Positions 10,990 through 21,334 of a stretch of DNA of 64,000 nt are shown here, one piece after another. The stretch covers positions 36,999,390 to 37,063,389 of the forward strand of contig OY979716.1 of the NCBI GenBank assembly GCA_963855995.1, read 5' to 3'. Under the pieces are notes generated by a model. It was not told the DNA's origin and searched no databases. It was given only the letters and a program-made list of their open reading frames with translations. Position 1 is the first letter of the stretch, and each line of letters starts with the position of its first letter. The position numbers and the translations under genes were made by a program. The stretch is from Muricea muricata (taxonomy: Eukaryota; Cnidaria; Anthozoa; Malacalcyonacea; Plexauridae).

Positions 10990-11280
10990 TTATTTCCTTT
11001 CACTGCAATCTCCTTTACTGCTTAAGCAAATATGTTCATTAATAACTTTGTATACCTCATTTACATCATTGAAGGCCTTTGTGACAACTGCAACAGCACC
11101 AGAAAGCGTTTCCATACTGCCGTCTAGAAAATTCAGTTTAGCTTCACCCCCAGGTCTGAGGCTCATATTTTCATTGTAACACTCTTTTTTTCTACTGATT
11201 ATATCTATTTGAAGTTTCTCTCTGTTTAGGTTAATTTTCTCTAGATCTTGTAATGTGCACTTACATTTTTGTAAATCCAT
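10990..11280 (-). CDS. Hypothetical coiled-coil-like protein segment in the GGGACCGG element
   Basis: 96 codons, beginning MDLQKCKCTLQDLEKINLN. Heptad-like Leu/Ile spacing and many Lys/Glu suggest a coiled coil, followed by SGAVAVVTKAFNDVNEVYK. The Lys-rich stretch just downstream (KNKQKKEKLLQRQTEN) reads on in another frame. Copy 2 lacks most of this region through an internal deletion. Probably a middle exon of the element's minus-strand gene. No function assigned. Confidence 0.4.
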   Translation of the reverse strand: MDLQKCKCTLQDLEKINLNREKLQIDIISRKKECYNENMSLRPGGEAKLNFLDGSMETLSGAVAVVTKAFNDVNEVYKVINEHICLSSKGDCSERK

Positions 11281-11359
11281 GGAAGAAATGTTTGTAGGTA
11301 CTTTTCTAAATTTTGCTGTTCTCTGAGCGAAACCGCTGCTTTCCTTAATAACTGCACCT

Positions 11360-11863
11360 TCAACAGAATCGTTGATTATTGAACTTTTCCAGTTGTTTAG
11401 TCATTTCATACCGCCACTTTCTTTCAACAAGTAAATAATTTTTAAATTCGGAAGGGGTAGGAAAATCATCATGATCTTCAAATATTTCTTCAGTAGCTTT
11501 GTTGTTATACTTTAGCCTTTCAGTGTGTGGGTTTGGAAAGAGATACTTCTCCACCAGAGGTTTATCTGGTATGACGTTGTTCTTGTCAACAGATAAATCA
11601 CCATATAAAGATGTTTGTAGCGTTGCTTGTAAACTTTTGGTCTTTGGCTTATTACCCAATGTTGTACGATTTTTTGCAGAAATATAAACCACTTTAAGTT
11701 TTACTCGTGATTGCAACGTAAAATCGCTCAGAAGATTGACCCACTCATCCCAGCCGATGTTAAAACTTTGCAATGACTGTATAGTTAACCCAGAAAATAG
11801 TGATGAACAAACTGATATTAACGCCTCAGCTGTCGACCCTTCTTCGCATTCAGGACTAGACAT
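11360..11863 (-). CDS. Hypothetical 167-aa protein of the GGGACCGG element
   Basis: An open frame of 167 codons, MSSPECEEGSTAEALISVCS onward, with VEKYLFPNPHTERLKYNNKA and FPTPSEFKNYLLVERKWRYE near the end. The homologous frame in copy 2 (37160-36657) has the same length, with about a dozen amino-acid differences and no stop. That argues the ORF is real and the copies are not old. The FPTPSEFKNYLL...RWRYEMTKQLEKF end resembles nothing I can name. It is the first ORF of the minus-strand unit and starts about 35 bp from the divergent plus-strand remnant. Confidence 0.55.
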   Translation of the reverse strand: MSSPECEEGSTAEALISVCSSLFSGLTIQSLQSFNIGWDEWVNLLSDFTLQSRVKLKVVYISAKNRTTLGNKPKTKSLQATLQTSLYGDLSVDKNNVIPDKPLVEKYLFPNPHTERLKYNNKATEEIFEDHDDFPTPSEFKNYLLVERKWRYEMTKQLEKFNNQRFC

Positions 11864-11896
11864 ACAAATGATATTTCTGGACAGAAATAAATTGAG

Positions 11897-12094
11897 AAAT
11901 ACCTAGAAGAGCTGGCTAATAAAAGCAATTCAGATGTGTCTCAGTCAGATAGCTCCGATAACGACAAAGTAATTGCAATGCTATCAGATGACTCAACTGA
12001 AGAGGAAAACGAATTTGACGATTTCCAAGCATTTACAATTACCAGAAGTGGTAGAGTTGTTGGCTCTTGGAAAAATGCAGAGATGTACTTATAG
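11897..12094 (+). CDS. Short acidic reading frame ending ITRSGRVVGSWKNAEMYL
   Basis: Forward frame of about 65 residues: KYLEELANKSNSDVSQSDSS, DNDKVIAML, STEEENEFDDFQAF and a basic TRSGR end with a TAG stop. Copy 2 has the same frame at about 37194-37391. No ATG was assigned, so it looks like a last exon or the C-terminal end of a larger protein deleted from these copies. The TRSGR-x(n)-W ending is distinctive and could be used to find the autonomous parent. Confidence 0.35.
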   Translation, partial: KYLEELANKSNSDVSQSDSSDNDKVIAMLSDDSTEEENEFDDFQAFTITRSGRVVGSWKNAEMYL

Positions 12095-13341
12095 GCCTAT
12101 GAATGATGGGGCGGTGGTGCAGTAAATTCCTCCCCTCAGATTTTCTTTGTCCGTACGCCTATGCAGATATTTATGCCTGAAATAAGTTGTAGAAAATAAT
12201 AAATAAAAAGTACACAGGAAGCATTAAAGAATACGTGATACGCGCTATGCATAATATCCCGTATTTTGAGACCTGGAAACGAGCAGCATCAAAGCTAGGT
12301 CTGTATGACCTACATTTGCCCTTTACATTTGTTTTTGTAATTATTTTTCTTTTTTAATTCAATATGGTAACAAATATTTCAAAATGAATTTTTTGAAAGA
12401 AATTTGCTTGTGAGGTAGTTAGCTCCTTTTATCATATGGCGAGTGTTTCTGAGCAGATGGGGGGTCTTCAAAATTTTTAAGGTTTTTTTTGGGGGGGGTC
12501 CTGAAAAAATTTGTAGGAATAGGGGAGTGGTCAGGAAAATGTTGTGTAAAAATTTAGTTTCTCCTCCATCACCCCCCTGTCTGTATTTAATGACCGGTCC
12601 CTTAGTCTTGACATATTTCTAAAATTGCTTGCTTCAGGATTTGGTGTCTCTTCCATTGTAGCAAAAGCTAAACAAAGAACAATACAAAGAATATAGTCAT
12701 AAAATTCAAAACAAACTACACCCATTATTATTACAAGACATATTGCTTCTTCTAATGCCTGTAACAGGATATGTAACATGCTATAGCTTACTTAAATTCC
12801 TCTCGCAAGAGCTATGTGTAGAACTAAACAATCTCCCTGTTTTTGCTTTCATGGGTGACGATGTACATTGAGGGTTTAATTCCCCTTTGTGAGGCCAATC
12901 AAAACTATACAATGAAAATAGGGTTACATCTCAGTTCAAATCTCGATCAAATTCAGATTTATTAAAGATTGAGTGATAGTATAGTTCTTTAATACCGCAT
13001 CAAACTTACCTTTTGTCAGCATTATTATAATTTGGAATGTGGTGGCTGCTGTCAGTGTCAGATCCATTTCCACTTTCAATGTTTGTCAAAAGCAACGAAG
13101 CAAAATCGGAATTATTTGAAAAGCCACGTTCCTTGTGAATCCTCATCCACCTTTCGTACACATTTGTATCTAAAGAAATTGACTTCCACAAACTACTACC
13201 TACACTTTTAGAACCGCCTTCGTGGATTCTTTTTCTGCTAGCGCTTAGACGTTTCCCACCTGACCCTGGTCCTACATGTATGCCTATTAGTGCGGCTTCT
13301 TTGCTTGATGCTTTTAACCTGTTGTTGTTTGTATTTCATAA

Positions 13342-13862
13342 GATTCATCAACACTACACACCCTCGGTGCTGCTTCCGATGGAACACGAAACTGCATGGC
13401 ATTATATTTCACTTGACTGGTCATATGTTAATTTTCAATTTTTCGGACAATGCCAACTCCCAATCGCCACCATATTAAATTTCACACCGCTTTGATTATG
13501 TTAATGTTCAAAATCAACATATTGATCACTATAATACATCGCTCAACAGGCGCTACTGTGCCTTTAATCTGCAAGGTGAAAGTTCACCGCAAAATCTGAG
13601 GTAAATTTAATAGCAGATTTCTGTGAGACTGTGCTAAATAAAGTGTGTGTTTACAGTGTCATTGTAAACTGTATACATATTGTAGACTTCATATAAAAAT
13701 AATTTGTTGCAGCAGTATACGTTTCACTTTGTCATTATAAAGCTGTTTGGCCTAAAGGTGTAAAACAGCCACGTTCAATACCATTTATAATTCTTTAGCA
13801 GAAATCCACGGAAGTATCTGACCTGCGGCCATAGAGACATTTATAGTCCATTACTTAGCGAT
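13342..13862. other. No gene recognised
   Basis: Upstream flank of the GDG-family exon 1. Short overlapping open frames at 13280-13495 run antisense to that exon or into its upstream side. I see no splice-consistent coding sequence or terminal repeats. Confidence 0.35.
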
Positions 13863-14387
13863 TCATCGTGCCTTGCGTTGAATTTGTAATTTGTGTTTGT
13901 AGATCCAGTGGCAAAACTTACTCATTCGAATGGTCATGAGTGGTGATCTTGCAAACTGTTTGTAGTGCTTGTAATTTCTTGTTGGCGTTTCCGTTAGAGC
14001 ATCAGCTTTGATTAACTCGTCTACCATCTTAACCATGTCCTTGTTTGACGTGTTAACAAAGTGAATTCCAGACCTTTTCATTAAATTACATTCTCTGGCT
14101 ATAGCATCTGATTGCCAAGCAATTGGTAACATTAAAGCACAGTGCGTCACAGACGTGTTTGTTACATTTGGCCCAAGTTTCCAGATTGCTTCCTTAAAAG
14201 CCCTGTTATCGTGTTCTACATCTAGACCTAATGAAACATTCTTCCCACATACACCGCAATTGTTCACTCCCCTATTCCAACGTTGGCAATAAGCTAATCT
14301 TGGGCTGAGGAGAGCTTGTTGCCGTAGTTGTAAATACAATAAAAACAAGCCCAAAGCAGGCATCAAAGGATTCAATGATGACATCAT
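13863..14387 (-). CDS. Hypothetical protein, 174 codons
   Basis: An open minus-strand frame. The N-terminal part looks like non-coding upstream sequence (Leu-rich). The central part reads CGVCGKNVSLGLDVEHDNRA, FKEAIWKLGPNVTNTSVTHC, SNKDMVKMVDELIKADAL, TETPTRNYKHYKQFARSP and MRMSKFCHWIYKHKLQI-like sequence. Balanced composition and the C-x2-C followed by DVEHDNRAF suggest a genuine coding exon. I think I have seen related invertebrate proteins but cannot name the family. It lies upstream of the GDG-family gene on the same strand, with no obvious splice link. Confidence 0.4.
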   Translation of the reverse strand: MMSSLNPLMPALGLFLLYLQLRQQALLSPRLAYCQRWNRGVNNCGVCGKNVSLGLDVEHDNRAFKEAIWKLGPNVTNTSVTHCALMLPIAWQSDAIARECNLMKRSGIHFVNTSNKDMVKMVDELIKADALTETPTRNYKHYKQFARSPLMTIRMSKFCHWIYKHKLQIQRKAR

Positions 14388-15375
14388 TTGTTCCTCTCTA
14401 AAGAATGAAATGCATGCACAGACATTAGTTTAAACAATGAAAATACTGTACAGTGAATTTCCCATTACAGTGTGTTTTATGAGCTCAATTTGGACACCCA
14501 AGTGTCAGTAATTCTTTATAAAATTTAGGCACGTTCCCAAAGCTGTATATATTTAATAAAATATTCCCTGCGAAAAATGAGCAAAACAGATAACACATAC
14601 CTGGGGGCAAAGTGGACATTCATTGCCTATAGAATTCTCACCAAAAAACAGTTTTATAGTTTGAAACAAATGCTGATTGTACCTGAAAAAAAAAAACAAA
14701 ACTTTTTGGTAACAAATTTAAAGAATTTCTGGGGATTAAGCATTTTTGCAACAGAATTGACATTTTAGAGGGATTTCCAAGTGGATTTTTCTTGCAGTGA
14801 AGAACAATACTGAAAATACAGGTAGTGTTGTGTGAGCTTCTATAGTAATTTATGCACAATGATTACACCACTGAAATTCATGAAATGAATCATCATTGAG
14901 TATTTTGTTCAAATTCTGTACCTGCAAAAGAATAATAAAGAGCTCAAAAAATATACACACATGACATGTAGTCAAAGGTATTCACATAAAGTTTCACTTT
15001 GTAATATAAAGTTAAGTGCTACTTTTGGTAACCCAGGATAGAGTGCTTAACCTAGACACAAATACTCCACTGATCATGTGCAGTATGTTTGCTACTATGC
15101 CTTACATTATTGTGACATTAGATCATGAGAACAAAATCATAAAAATAAAATGACAAATGGCGAAAGACTGGTTATTGAAAGTTTTCTGTTGAAAAGTAGA
15201 GTGGAAATACCATAGTGGGCTTTCAACACTAAACCCTCAAATGAAATACGCACCCATTTTGGCGGCATTGTGGATTTGTTTAGGCCCAGCATATCACAAA
15301 ACTTCTTCAAAGATACATGACATTCAAGTAGAATAGATTCAGCGAGCATTACCAACTTGAAATGAAATGCAGAAC
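14388..15375. other. No gene recognised
   Basis: AT-rich sequence with short unconvincing frames. A 72-codon minus-strand frame at 15137-15355 is probably chance or the antisense of an intron. The first clear coding sequence to the right begins at about 15380. Confidence 0.35.
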
Positions 15376-15379
15376 GACA

Positions 15380-16898
15380 ACGGAGAGCAGAGAAGGGAGT
15401 CCAGAAAGTTCACATCTTTGGAAAAGATCAGAGTGTTCCAAGACAATGGAAGAAGTTTTTAAGTTGCGGTGAAAACAAGGAATCTCTTTTATCTTTCTTG
15501 TGCGAACATTGGAGATCATGTAATTCTTCAGAACTTTCTCCCATTTCAACCATGTACGTAACCGCCAAAGAAAGATGTTATGCATTATATCCTCGTGCCA
15601 CCTCGAACGATGGGGTTACAAGCAATGAGGTATTTTCGCTTCGAAGCAACCATGAGGAGGGAGACACTCGCTTACTTCTGCATGCTAACCATGCTGCAGC
15701 AACGTATGATAAAGTTATCATTAAAAGCCCTGATAAAGACGTGCTTATTCTTGTGATTGCCATGCAACTACAGATACAGAAAGAGATCTTTTTTTTTACT
15801 GGTACAGGACAAAGATGTTGCTGTATCCCGGTATCAACTACCACGAACTACTTGGGTGTAGATGTTTCTCGATGCTTGCCAGGCTTCCATGCATTTACGG
15901 GTAATGCCATTAAATGTTACACATATATTGTCTATCTGAATATGCATACACCTATAACTTTATTTTAAAATTTTAGGTTGTGACAGTACGAGCTCTTTTC
16001 ACGGAAAAGGAAAGAAAACTTCGTGGAAAACATTGACTGATTTCTCTGGCTTCGTGGAGTGCTTTCAAAGCTTGGAAGAGATTTCTCTCCTTCAGAAGAT
16101 CTTGTACATGAGCTGAACAAATTTACGTGCCTATTGTATGGTGATAAAGCATCAACAACTGCAGATGATTGTAGATATGCCCTTTTCAAGTCTGGGAAAT
16201 GTTCAGATGATGTCTTGCCTCCAACTTGCGATAGCCTTATCCAACATATCTATTCTTGGGTTTCACTAGGGCATTTTGCAGTAAATCTGAGTGGGGGTCA
16301 ACCAAAAATGTATTGGTGATTATATTGTACAGGAGTGAACTAATCTCACGAAATTGCACATATTTGCTGCCAAACAAAAGATCAACACATACAGTGAAAA
16401 CTTTTTTTCCTCCAATGACTGTGTATTGATTTGGAGTTGACCCCCAGTGAAATTTATGACGTCACGTGAAACTCAAGAATGGAGCAAACTTTCAAGCAGC
16501 GTCGTGGTATCAGTGTTTAAGTCCAGAAGTCGATCTTCCATCACCTGTTGGCAATGGCTGGACACTTGAGAACAACGAGCTGGAAATAACTTGGATGGCA
16601 CGCTTTCCTGCTCCGCAATCTTGAGTGCAAGTGCAAAACTGGATGTTCGACCATGCGTTGTTCCTGCAAGAAGACTGATTTAAAGTGCACCGATCTATGT
16701 TCATGTTGCGACTGCCAGAACACAGTAGCTGGAAATGATGATAGCGACAACGATGACAGCTATTATGAATTGGCCGTGTTGGCGAACGATGATAAACTTG
16801 GTGGATCGTTACAATATCTATGCTGGAAGATAACCGATGTTAGACACATCAAGAGAATATGTGACCAACTGACTGTTAAATCCGGTCCACCCTGGTGA
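15380..16898 (+). pseudogene. C-terminal half of the FEN/PIN-like plus CXC gene family (locus A)
   Basis: Exon 1, about 15380-15900: KVHIFGKDQSVPRQWKKFLS, then NHEEGDTRLLLHANHAA, IIKSPDKDVLILVIAM and CLPGFHAFTG, ending at a GTAATG donor. Exon 2 from 15977 (acceptor TTTTAG) restores T-G-C-D and reads CDSTSSFHGKGKKTSWKTL. A MITE then interrupts the frame. After it: ANFQAASWYQCLSPEVDLPS, GNGWTLENNELEITWMARF, and a cysteine cluster (CKCKTGCSTMRCSCKKTDLK, CTDLCSCCDC) ending in an acidic tail. E-E-x-D, SPD-x-D and GCDS occur in the order of the acidic motifs of FEN1/PIN nucleases; the Cys block resembles tesmin/TSO1 CXC domains. At least two frame breaks. The N-terminal half is absent on this strand. 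Confidence 0.6.
16253..16479. repeat. MITE with TTCTTGGGTTTCAC termini, copy 1
   Basis: About 227 bp. The left end is TTCTTGGGTTTCACTAGGGC and the right end reads GTGAAACTCAAGAA, its inverted copy. TA precedes it and TG follows, consistent with a mutated TA duplication and so with a Tc1/mariner-type MITE. It sits in the coding part of the locus A gene, between CAACATATC and GAGCAAACTTTC. A second copy is at 43929-44120. Confidence 0.75.
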
Positions 16899-19800
16899 AA
16901 TATTTCCAATGTGAAACGACCACAATCGGCGGATTACCTAAGCAAAATCGAGGTTCCACCCAGGTTTTTGAAGCTCATAGTTGTCATATATATCAAGATC
17001 GGAGCTGTTCTGGCATAAGGATAGTACGCCCTTTTTTTTGCTAAGGTAGCGTTGGATATCAGGATCAATGACCTTTATGGTACATAGCTTTTTACTTACT
17101 TCCACTTTAGTGCTTGCAGCAGGCTCTCCTCTTTTGAATTATGATTCCATTTGTGACATGTGTGGTACCTGCACCAGTTAAAGTCTCTTTGTTGAAGATG
17201 TTATTGTCCCACACAATTGTCGTAAAATATCCAACATTAATATTCTTGTAATAACTATATCATCAAATGCATTATTAATTTCAGCCAGGGCAGAATCATA
17301 TTTGCACGCAGTTGATGACGAAACCAAGTGTCCCAGTCCGTGCAAAATATTTATAAGCTTTGTCAATCCTGAAATATGACGCACCGTCATGCCAAGGGCC
17401 AGCGATTTATTAGTCTGTTTCTTTCCCTTGGCTTCCACACACACGAGATCCTAGATTATCAAAACTACTTTGCAAGTTTGACCACGAGATATAACTACCT
17501 CTTCATCCCATAAATGTTCGTTAGAATAACCAAGTGTCCAAGCAATGAAGCTGAACAGCTTAACTGGATTGACTCTATTGCATGATCGAAACTTAAATCG
17601 CTCGAATCAGGAGGCCATCAATCTACACCTGGGCTTTTTTTTAACATCTCTTTGATCTCAATTGCCACAAGAAACATTTCCTGTGGTGCAGCATTGCAAA
17701 CCCTTCTGCTTAAATGTTCGCCTTTGTCGTACATATCATCATTGTGATCATAATCTTCACAATAACTAGGGTCAATTTCCATCATCCGCAATTTTACCAG
17801 CCTCAATATTATCAGAGTACACAAGCGTTCCTTTTGTCATTGTTTTAGATGCGTGGAATACTACTTGTGGGTATCGTGATTAATGCTTTTTTAATGCGTG
17901 CAGCTTAGTACAGAACTGTATCACCACCTAAATCTCTAACCAACTCTACAAATTTCTTGAGAAGGTAACTCAACAGCAATATTTCTTTATTTTGGATGAT
18001 TTTTTGTCTATCATATTCAAACTGAATAGATCAAAAGCTTTGTCATAAGGGGCCATTTACAAAATATGTGATGCTTTTTTCCCTAATTTTTGACTCCCCC
18101 TTCCCCCCCCTGTGACAGTTTGTGATGGTTTGAGTTATCCCCCTTCAAAATATACACGACTCTAAGCCAACATACCCCCCTTGTAGCACACACAGCACAA
18201 ATTTAGGAACAAGTTAATAATCTTTATATAAATTTAAATTTACAATACAACCAAATAGTCAGAGTTCCCATTCAGATGCTCTTTGGTTCATAGTATACAC
18301 GGGGGTGCCGTATTCTAATGAAATGTCAGGAGGAATTTGAAGATTAGCTGTGTCCACCCAATCTTCATCAATTCACTCATACTGCTTTGTTGCAGTGTTG
18401 TCAGCACTCGCAATGATGCACATAAGTTCCCGCTGTCACTGAGCCGCAAATCCTTGAGGCCGGAGTCTTGGAACAATGGACATCGGCGTTGACAAAGTCG
18501 AACTCTAGAAAAAAACAAGACATGAGCAATAAATAAAAATATGTAGATCGTTCAATTTTACTGCCTCTGCTAACTAACCTGTGTCTTGCAACATTGTTGA
18601 TGTGCTTTGTTAGACTTGATTGTAGCAAAGTAAAGACCGCACATTGAACATACTCGCTTAGGCAGAATATCTTGTACTGTTGGATACGCAAAATCATAAC
18701 GGATACCGTTAGGGAACTTTGTGACAGCTCGTGGAGGTAAGATCTTCTTATTCATTGCAAGATTGGCAAATAGTGAAAGAAATGTGCTACGGCTTTCATT
18801 CTCTCCGTATTCAAGCCCATGTTTGCCTTGTAAAATAGGTAGAGAGGGAGGTAAAAATCCTTCAATGAGAATATGGAAAAGAGAACTTCTTCGTGGTCTT
18901 CATGATCTATCATCACATTTTACTATTTCCAGCAAATACTGGTTCTCACAAACATGTTTCCCATACCATTGCTGGTCTTTTTCGATGACAGGTATTTCAT
19001 TTGTTTCTGGGTGTATGTATTTTGCAACTTTATCATGCTCGTCAATTACTGTTTGGCTCAAATTTCCACAAATACATCACTGGCCTTTGCTGTTATGGGC
19101 AAAACTACTCCAGCCAAATCACGACTAAGGGGGGCCATGCTACGTTCAACATAATTGAAAGCACTTTGCCCAGGTGCATTTGTAGCCAGGAAAAATGCAT
19201 CCAGATCATGCTTCAAAAAGTAGCTGATGGAGCATGTGATGGTCTTCTCATATCTAAATAATATTTATAAAAAACATGTTAGAAGTATGATCTTTGTGTT
19301 CGAGGTAAAAAATCTAACATATGGCAGTATGGTTCCTATATTAACCTAGGATTCTTGTCTGGACCTCCATCTACTGAAAAAATCATAACTGGCTTGCTAA
19401 GACCGTCACTTGTAAAAAGGCTTTCTTTGAATTCAGGGAGCTCACAAACTCTATTCATGTCTCTCAAGTGTGCATACGCAGATGATGAAGTATGTTTTTG
19501 ACTTTGAATACCTACATAAGTTGGGCCAGAGTATCTGACAGCCTATAAATTGAAATAAAATTTTAATATTTTAAGACAAATGATTATTATATTAATACAA
19601 GAAAACTTGTAAGTCATAATGTATTTTAGACTACCTGTTGTCCTCCTATACAATTCTCTTTCACCTCTATTGCTGCTAAAACCGGTGGGATCAGTTTATG
19701 GGCTTGTGCAATAACAAAATCGTGGTCTGAGAGCTGGACACAATATTCCATATGCATCATCATTGGGCTTTGCTTGTTTCCTGCCGTCAAACCGATAGGA

Positions 19801-20913
19801 ACGCATGCTTTGTCATCCTAAAATTTAAAATTCTGGCAATTTAATATTGTACCTTATCGTGTCTTAGTTTTCTACAATTAGTATTTTAAATATCAAGTTT
19901 TTCTGTTTGGCTGCATGCACGAGCATTCCGTATGAGCCTTTGGGGACTGCTTACTGCTTGTAAGTTTAGTCACAGTCACACTTAATGGTATATACTTTAT
20001 TTGTAAACCAGTTTGTTTGATAAAATAGAAGACTAGATCATCATTATCATTGTATTTATTTTATAGGTATTTAAAGCAATGAAATATTTGAAAGTTAAAT
20101 AGTAAACTATTATTTATTATTATATATTAAAATTAAACAATAATTAATTACCCGGCTATGAAATGTAACTTCTTTAGGTCCAAGCATTGATGCAATATCT
20201 TCAATACTTTGAATTGTTGCTTTTGGAACCTTTCCATCTGGATGATTGTTGTGACTTGAGTTTTGAGCTCAGATTAACTTTACTGGCGCAGTTTTTACAT
20301 GTCTTTTCCCTTCATTGCTGAGCGATCAGCATGGTAACAGGCATAGGTAAACCCCACTATGTGATAGTTTAAACTCATGGTTGTTTAGCTCTTTTGTCAG
20401 ATCGTTGAGGGTATGTATAGTACGTATCATTTGTGAACGGCGACGATCATCAGATGCTGAACCAGTTATGGCAATTCTGTAATATTTTTTAGCAATCCTT
20501 CTTCACCTTCAATGGAGCTGTCAGGTTTTCTTGGTCGACTACGACTACCATCTCCCTTTCCACATATTTTTTTCTTGTTTCAGGGTCTACTTCGTCCATT
20601 GCTCTTTTTCTTGGCATTCTTAGCTTCCTTTGTCCTTCTGTTGCCTGTTTCCTTGCCACAAGGTCTTTTTAGTCTTCAGATGTCATCATGTTCCTGTTAC
20701 GTTTCCAATCTAAATTGATGATATCATTTTATAGGCCATTAATTTCTTTTTTCCAGCTCCTGTTGTTTTGGTGCCTGAAAAATTTCTTTTGCAGCATTTG
20801 TTGCCAGGGACATAGCCAAAACTTTTAAAGGGGGGGAGCCCTGCAGATACTAATAACTATTAGTAGAATCATGCTAGTATACTATTGCAAATGCTGTAAT
20901 TTGATTGGTTACT

Positions 20914-21150
20914 CTACTCGCTATCTATTCCTCGATAGATAGCGAGTAGCGAAACAATCATCTTCCCATAGATTTCTTTTAAAAAAATTGCTTAAAAATC
21001 AAATTTTTTGTTGAATATTCTATGTTTGACCTGTGATTCTACTAAAACAATTAGATTACTCGCTCTCGATTTCTATGCGGTGATAGTTGATTCAGGCTTC
21101 GCCCTCATCAACTATCCCCACATAAAAATCTCGAGCTCGTAATCTAATTG
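20914..21150. repeat. Array of three hairpins inside the TAA transposon
   Basis: Stem 1: CTACTCGCTATCTAT (20914-20928) pairs perfectly with 20935-20949 around a 6-nt loop. Outer stem 2: CAATTAGATTAC (21048-21059) pairs with 21139-21150, with further imperfect pairing. Nested stem 3: GATAGTTGAT (21082-21091) pairs with ATCAACTATC (21107-21116). These lie in an intron of the transposase gene, next to a G-rich patch at 20829. They may be an older foldback insertion; no flanking duplication was identified. Confidence 0.65.
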
Positions 21151-21189
21151 TTAATGATAGGTTTGACGCGCCTATCACATTAAATACTA

Positions 21190-21334
21190 GGGAGGTTTAG
21201 CAAAGAGACGTGACGTCAATGCGACGTAAAATGCCGTGATTGCCCATCTCCAGATTTGCTCATGGCATTTCCACATCGTTTTTACCTCGCTTTGGCGTTG
21301 TCAAAGGCGTTGTGTCATCTTTGCTAAACCTCTC
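21190..21334. repeat. 145-bp MITE with GGGAGGTTTAGCAAAGA-type ends and TA duplication
   Basis: The left end GGGAGGTTTAGCAAAGAGAC and the complement of the right end GAGAGGTTTAGCAAAGATGA are inverted copies. TA flanks both sides (21188-21189, 21335-21336). The interior repeats GACGT/GGCGTTG-like words. It is inserted in the transposase gene region of the 18.0-22.1 kb element, so it is younger than that element. Confidence 0.7.

Larger units (their letters stand above)
10261..12601. mobile_element. TIR element 'GGGACCGG', copy 1; superfamily not identified
   Basis: The left end is GGGACCGGTCATTAAATACA and the right end is its exact complement, a perfect TIR of about 22 bp. TTA is duplicated at 10258-10260 and 12602-12604. 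Both subterminal zones have runs of 6-8 G on the plus strand (10300-10340 and 12460-12500). Removing the element plus one TTA rejoins an open minus-strand frame: NMSRL|KDVTCAEK. Genes: three minus-strand ORFs (11863-10579) and a short plus-strand reading frame (11897-12094), facing apart. A second copy lies at 35928-37889. The 3-bp duplication would fit Harbinger-like, Zator-like or CACTA-like elements, but no transposase catalytic motif was recognised, so this may be a non-autonomous derivative. Confidence 0.8.
9344..13340 (-). pseudogene. Broken multi-exon gene of the 'GDG-x-DSPGHSAK' family
   Basis: Read right to left. An exon at about 13340-13010 (SGGKRLSASRKRIHEGG, then SLDTNVYERWMRIHKERGFS, and an acidic tail) ends at a GTAAGT donor. 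An exon from about 12672 (acceptor TTTAG) reads ATMEETPNPEASNFRNMSR and continues beyond an inserted element as DVTCAEKVFLDTVVKMSS. An acidic block lies at 10033-9788, and a 3' block at about 9700-9344 reads CLELGFFSKSSFQKYQKHYL, FWTDMQKEMF and VKVSGDGQMDSPGHSAKNC. The last string marks a family found in cnidarians and fish. I suspect a DDE transposase origin, with GDG and DSPG carrying acids, but cannot prove it. Frames shift several times between 9788 and 9480. The downstream part is missing, and a chromodomain gene follows immediately on the same strand. Confidence 0.55.

Noticed and set aside
18721-19154. Forward open frame of 135 codons
   Set aside because: It lies antisense to the transposase-like exons (DLAGVVLPITAKAS... 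and neighbours) of the 18.0-22.1 kb element, which read sensibly on the minus strand.
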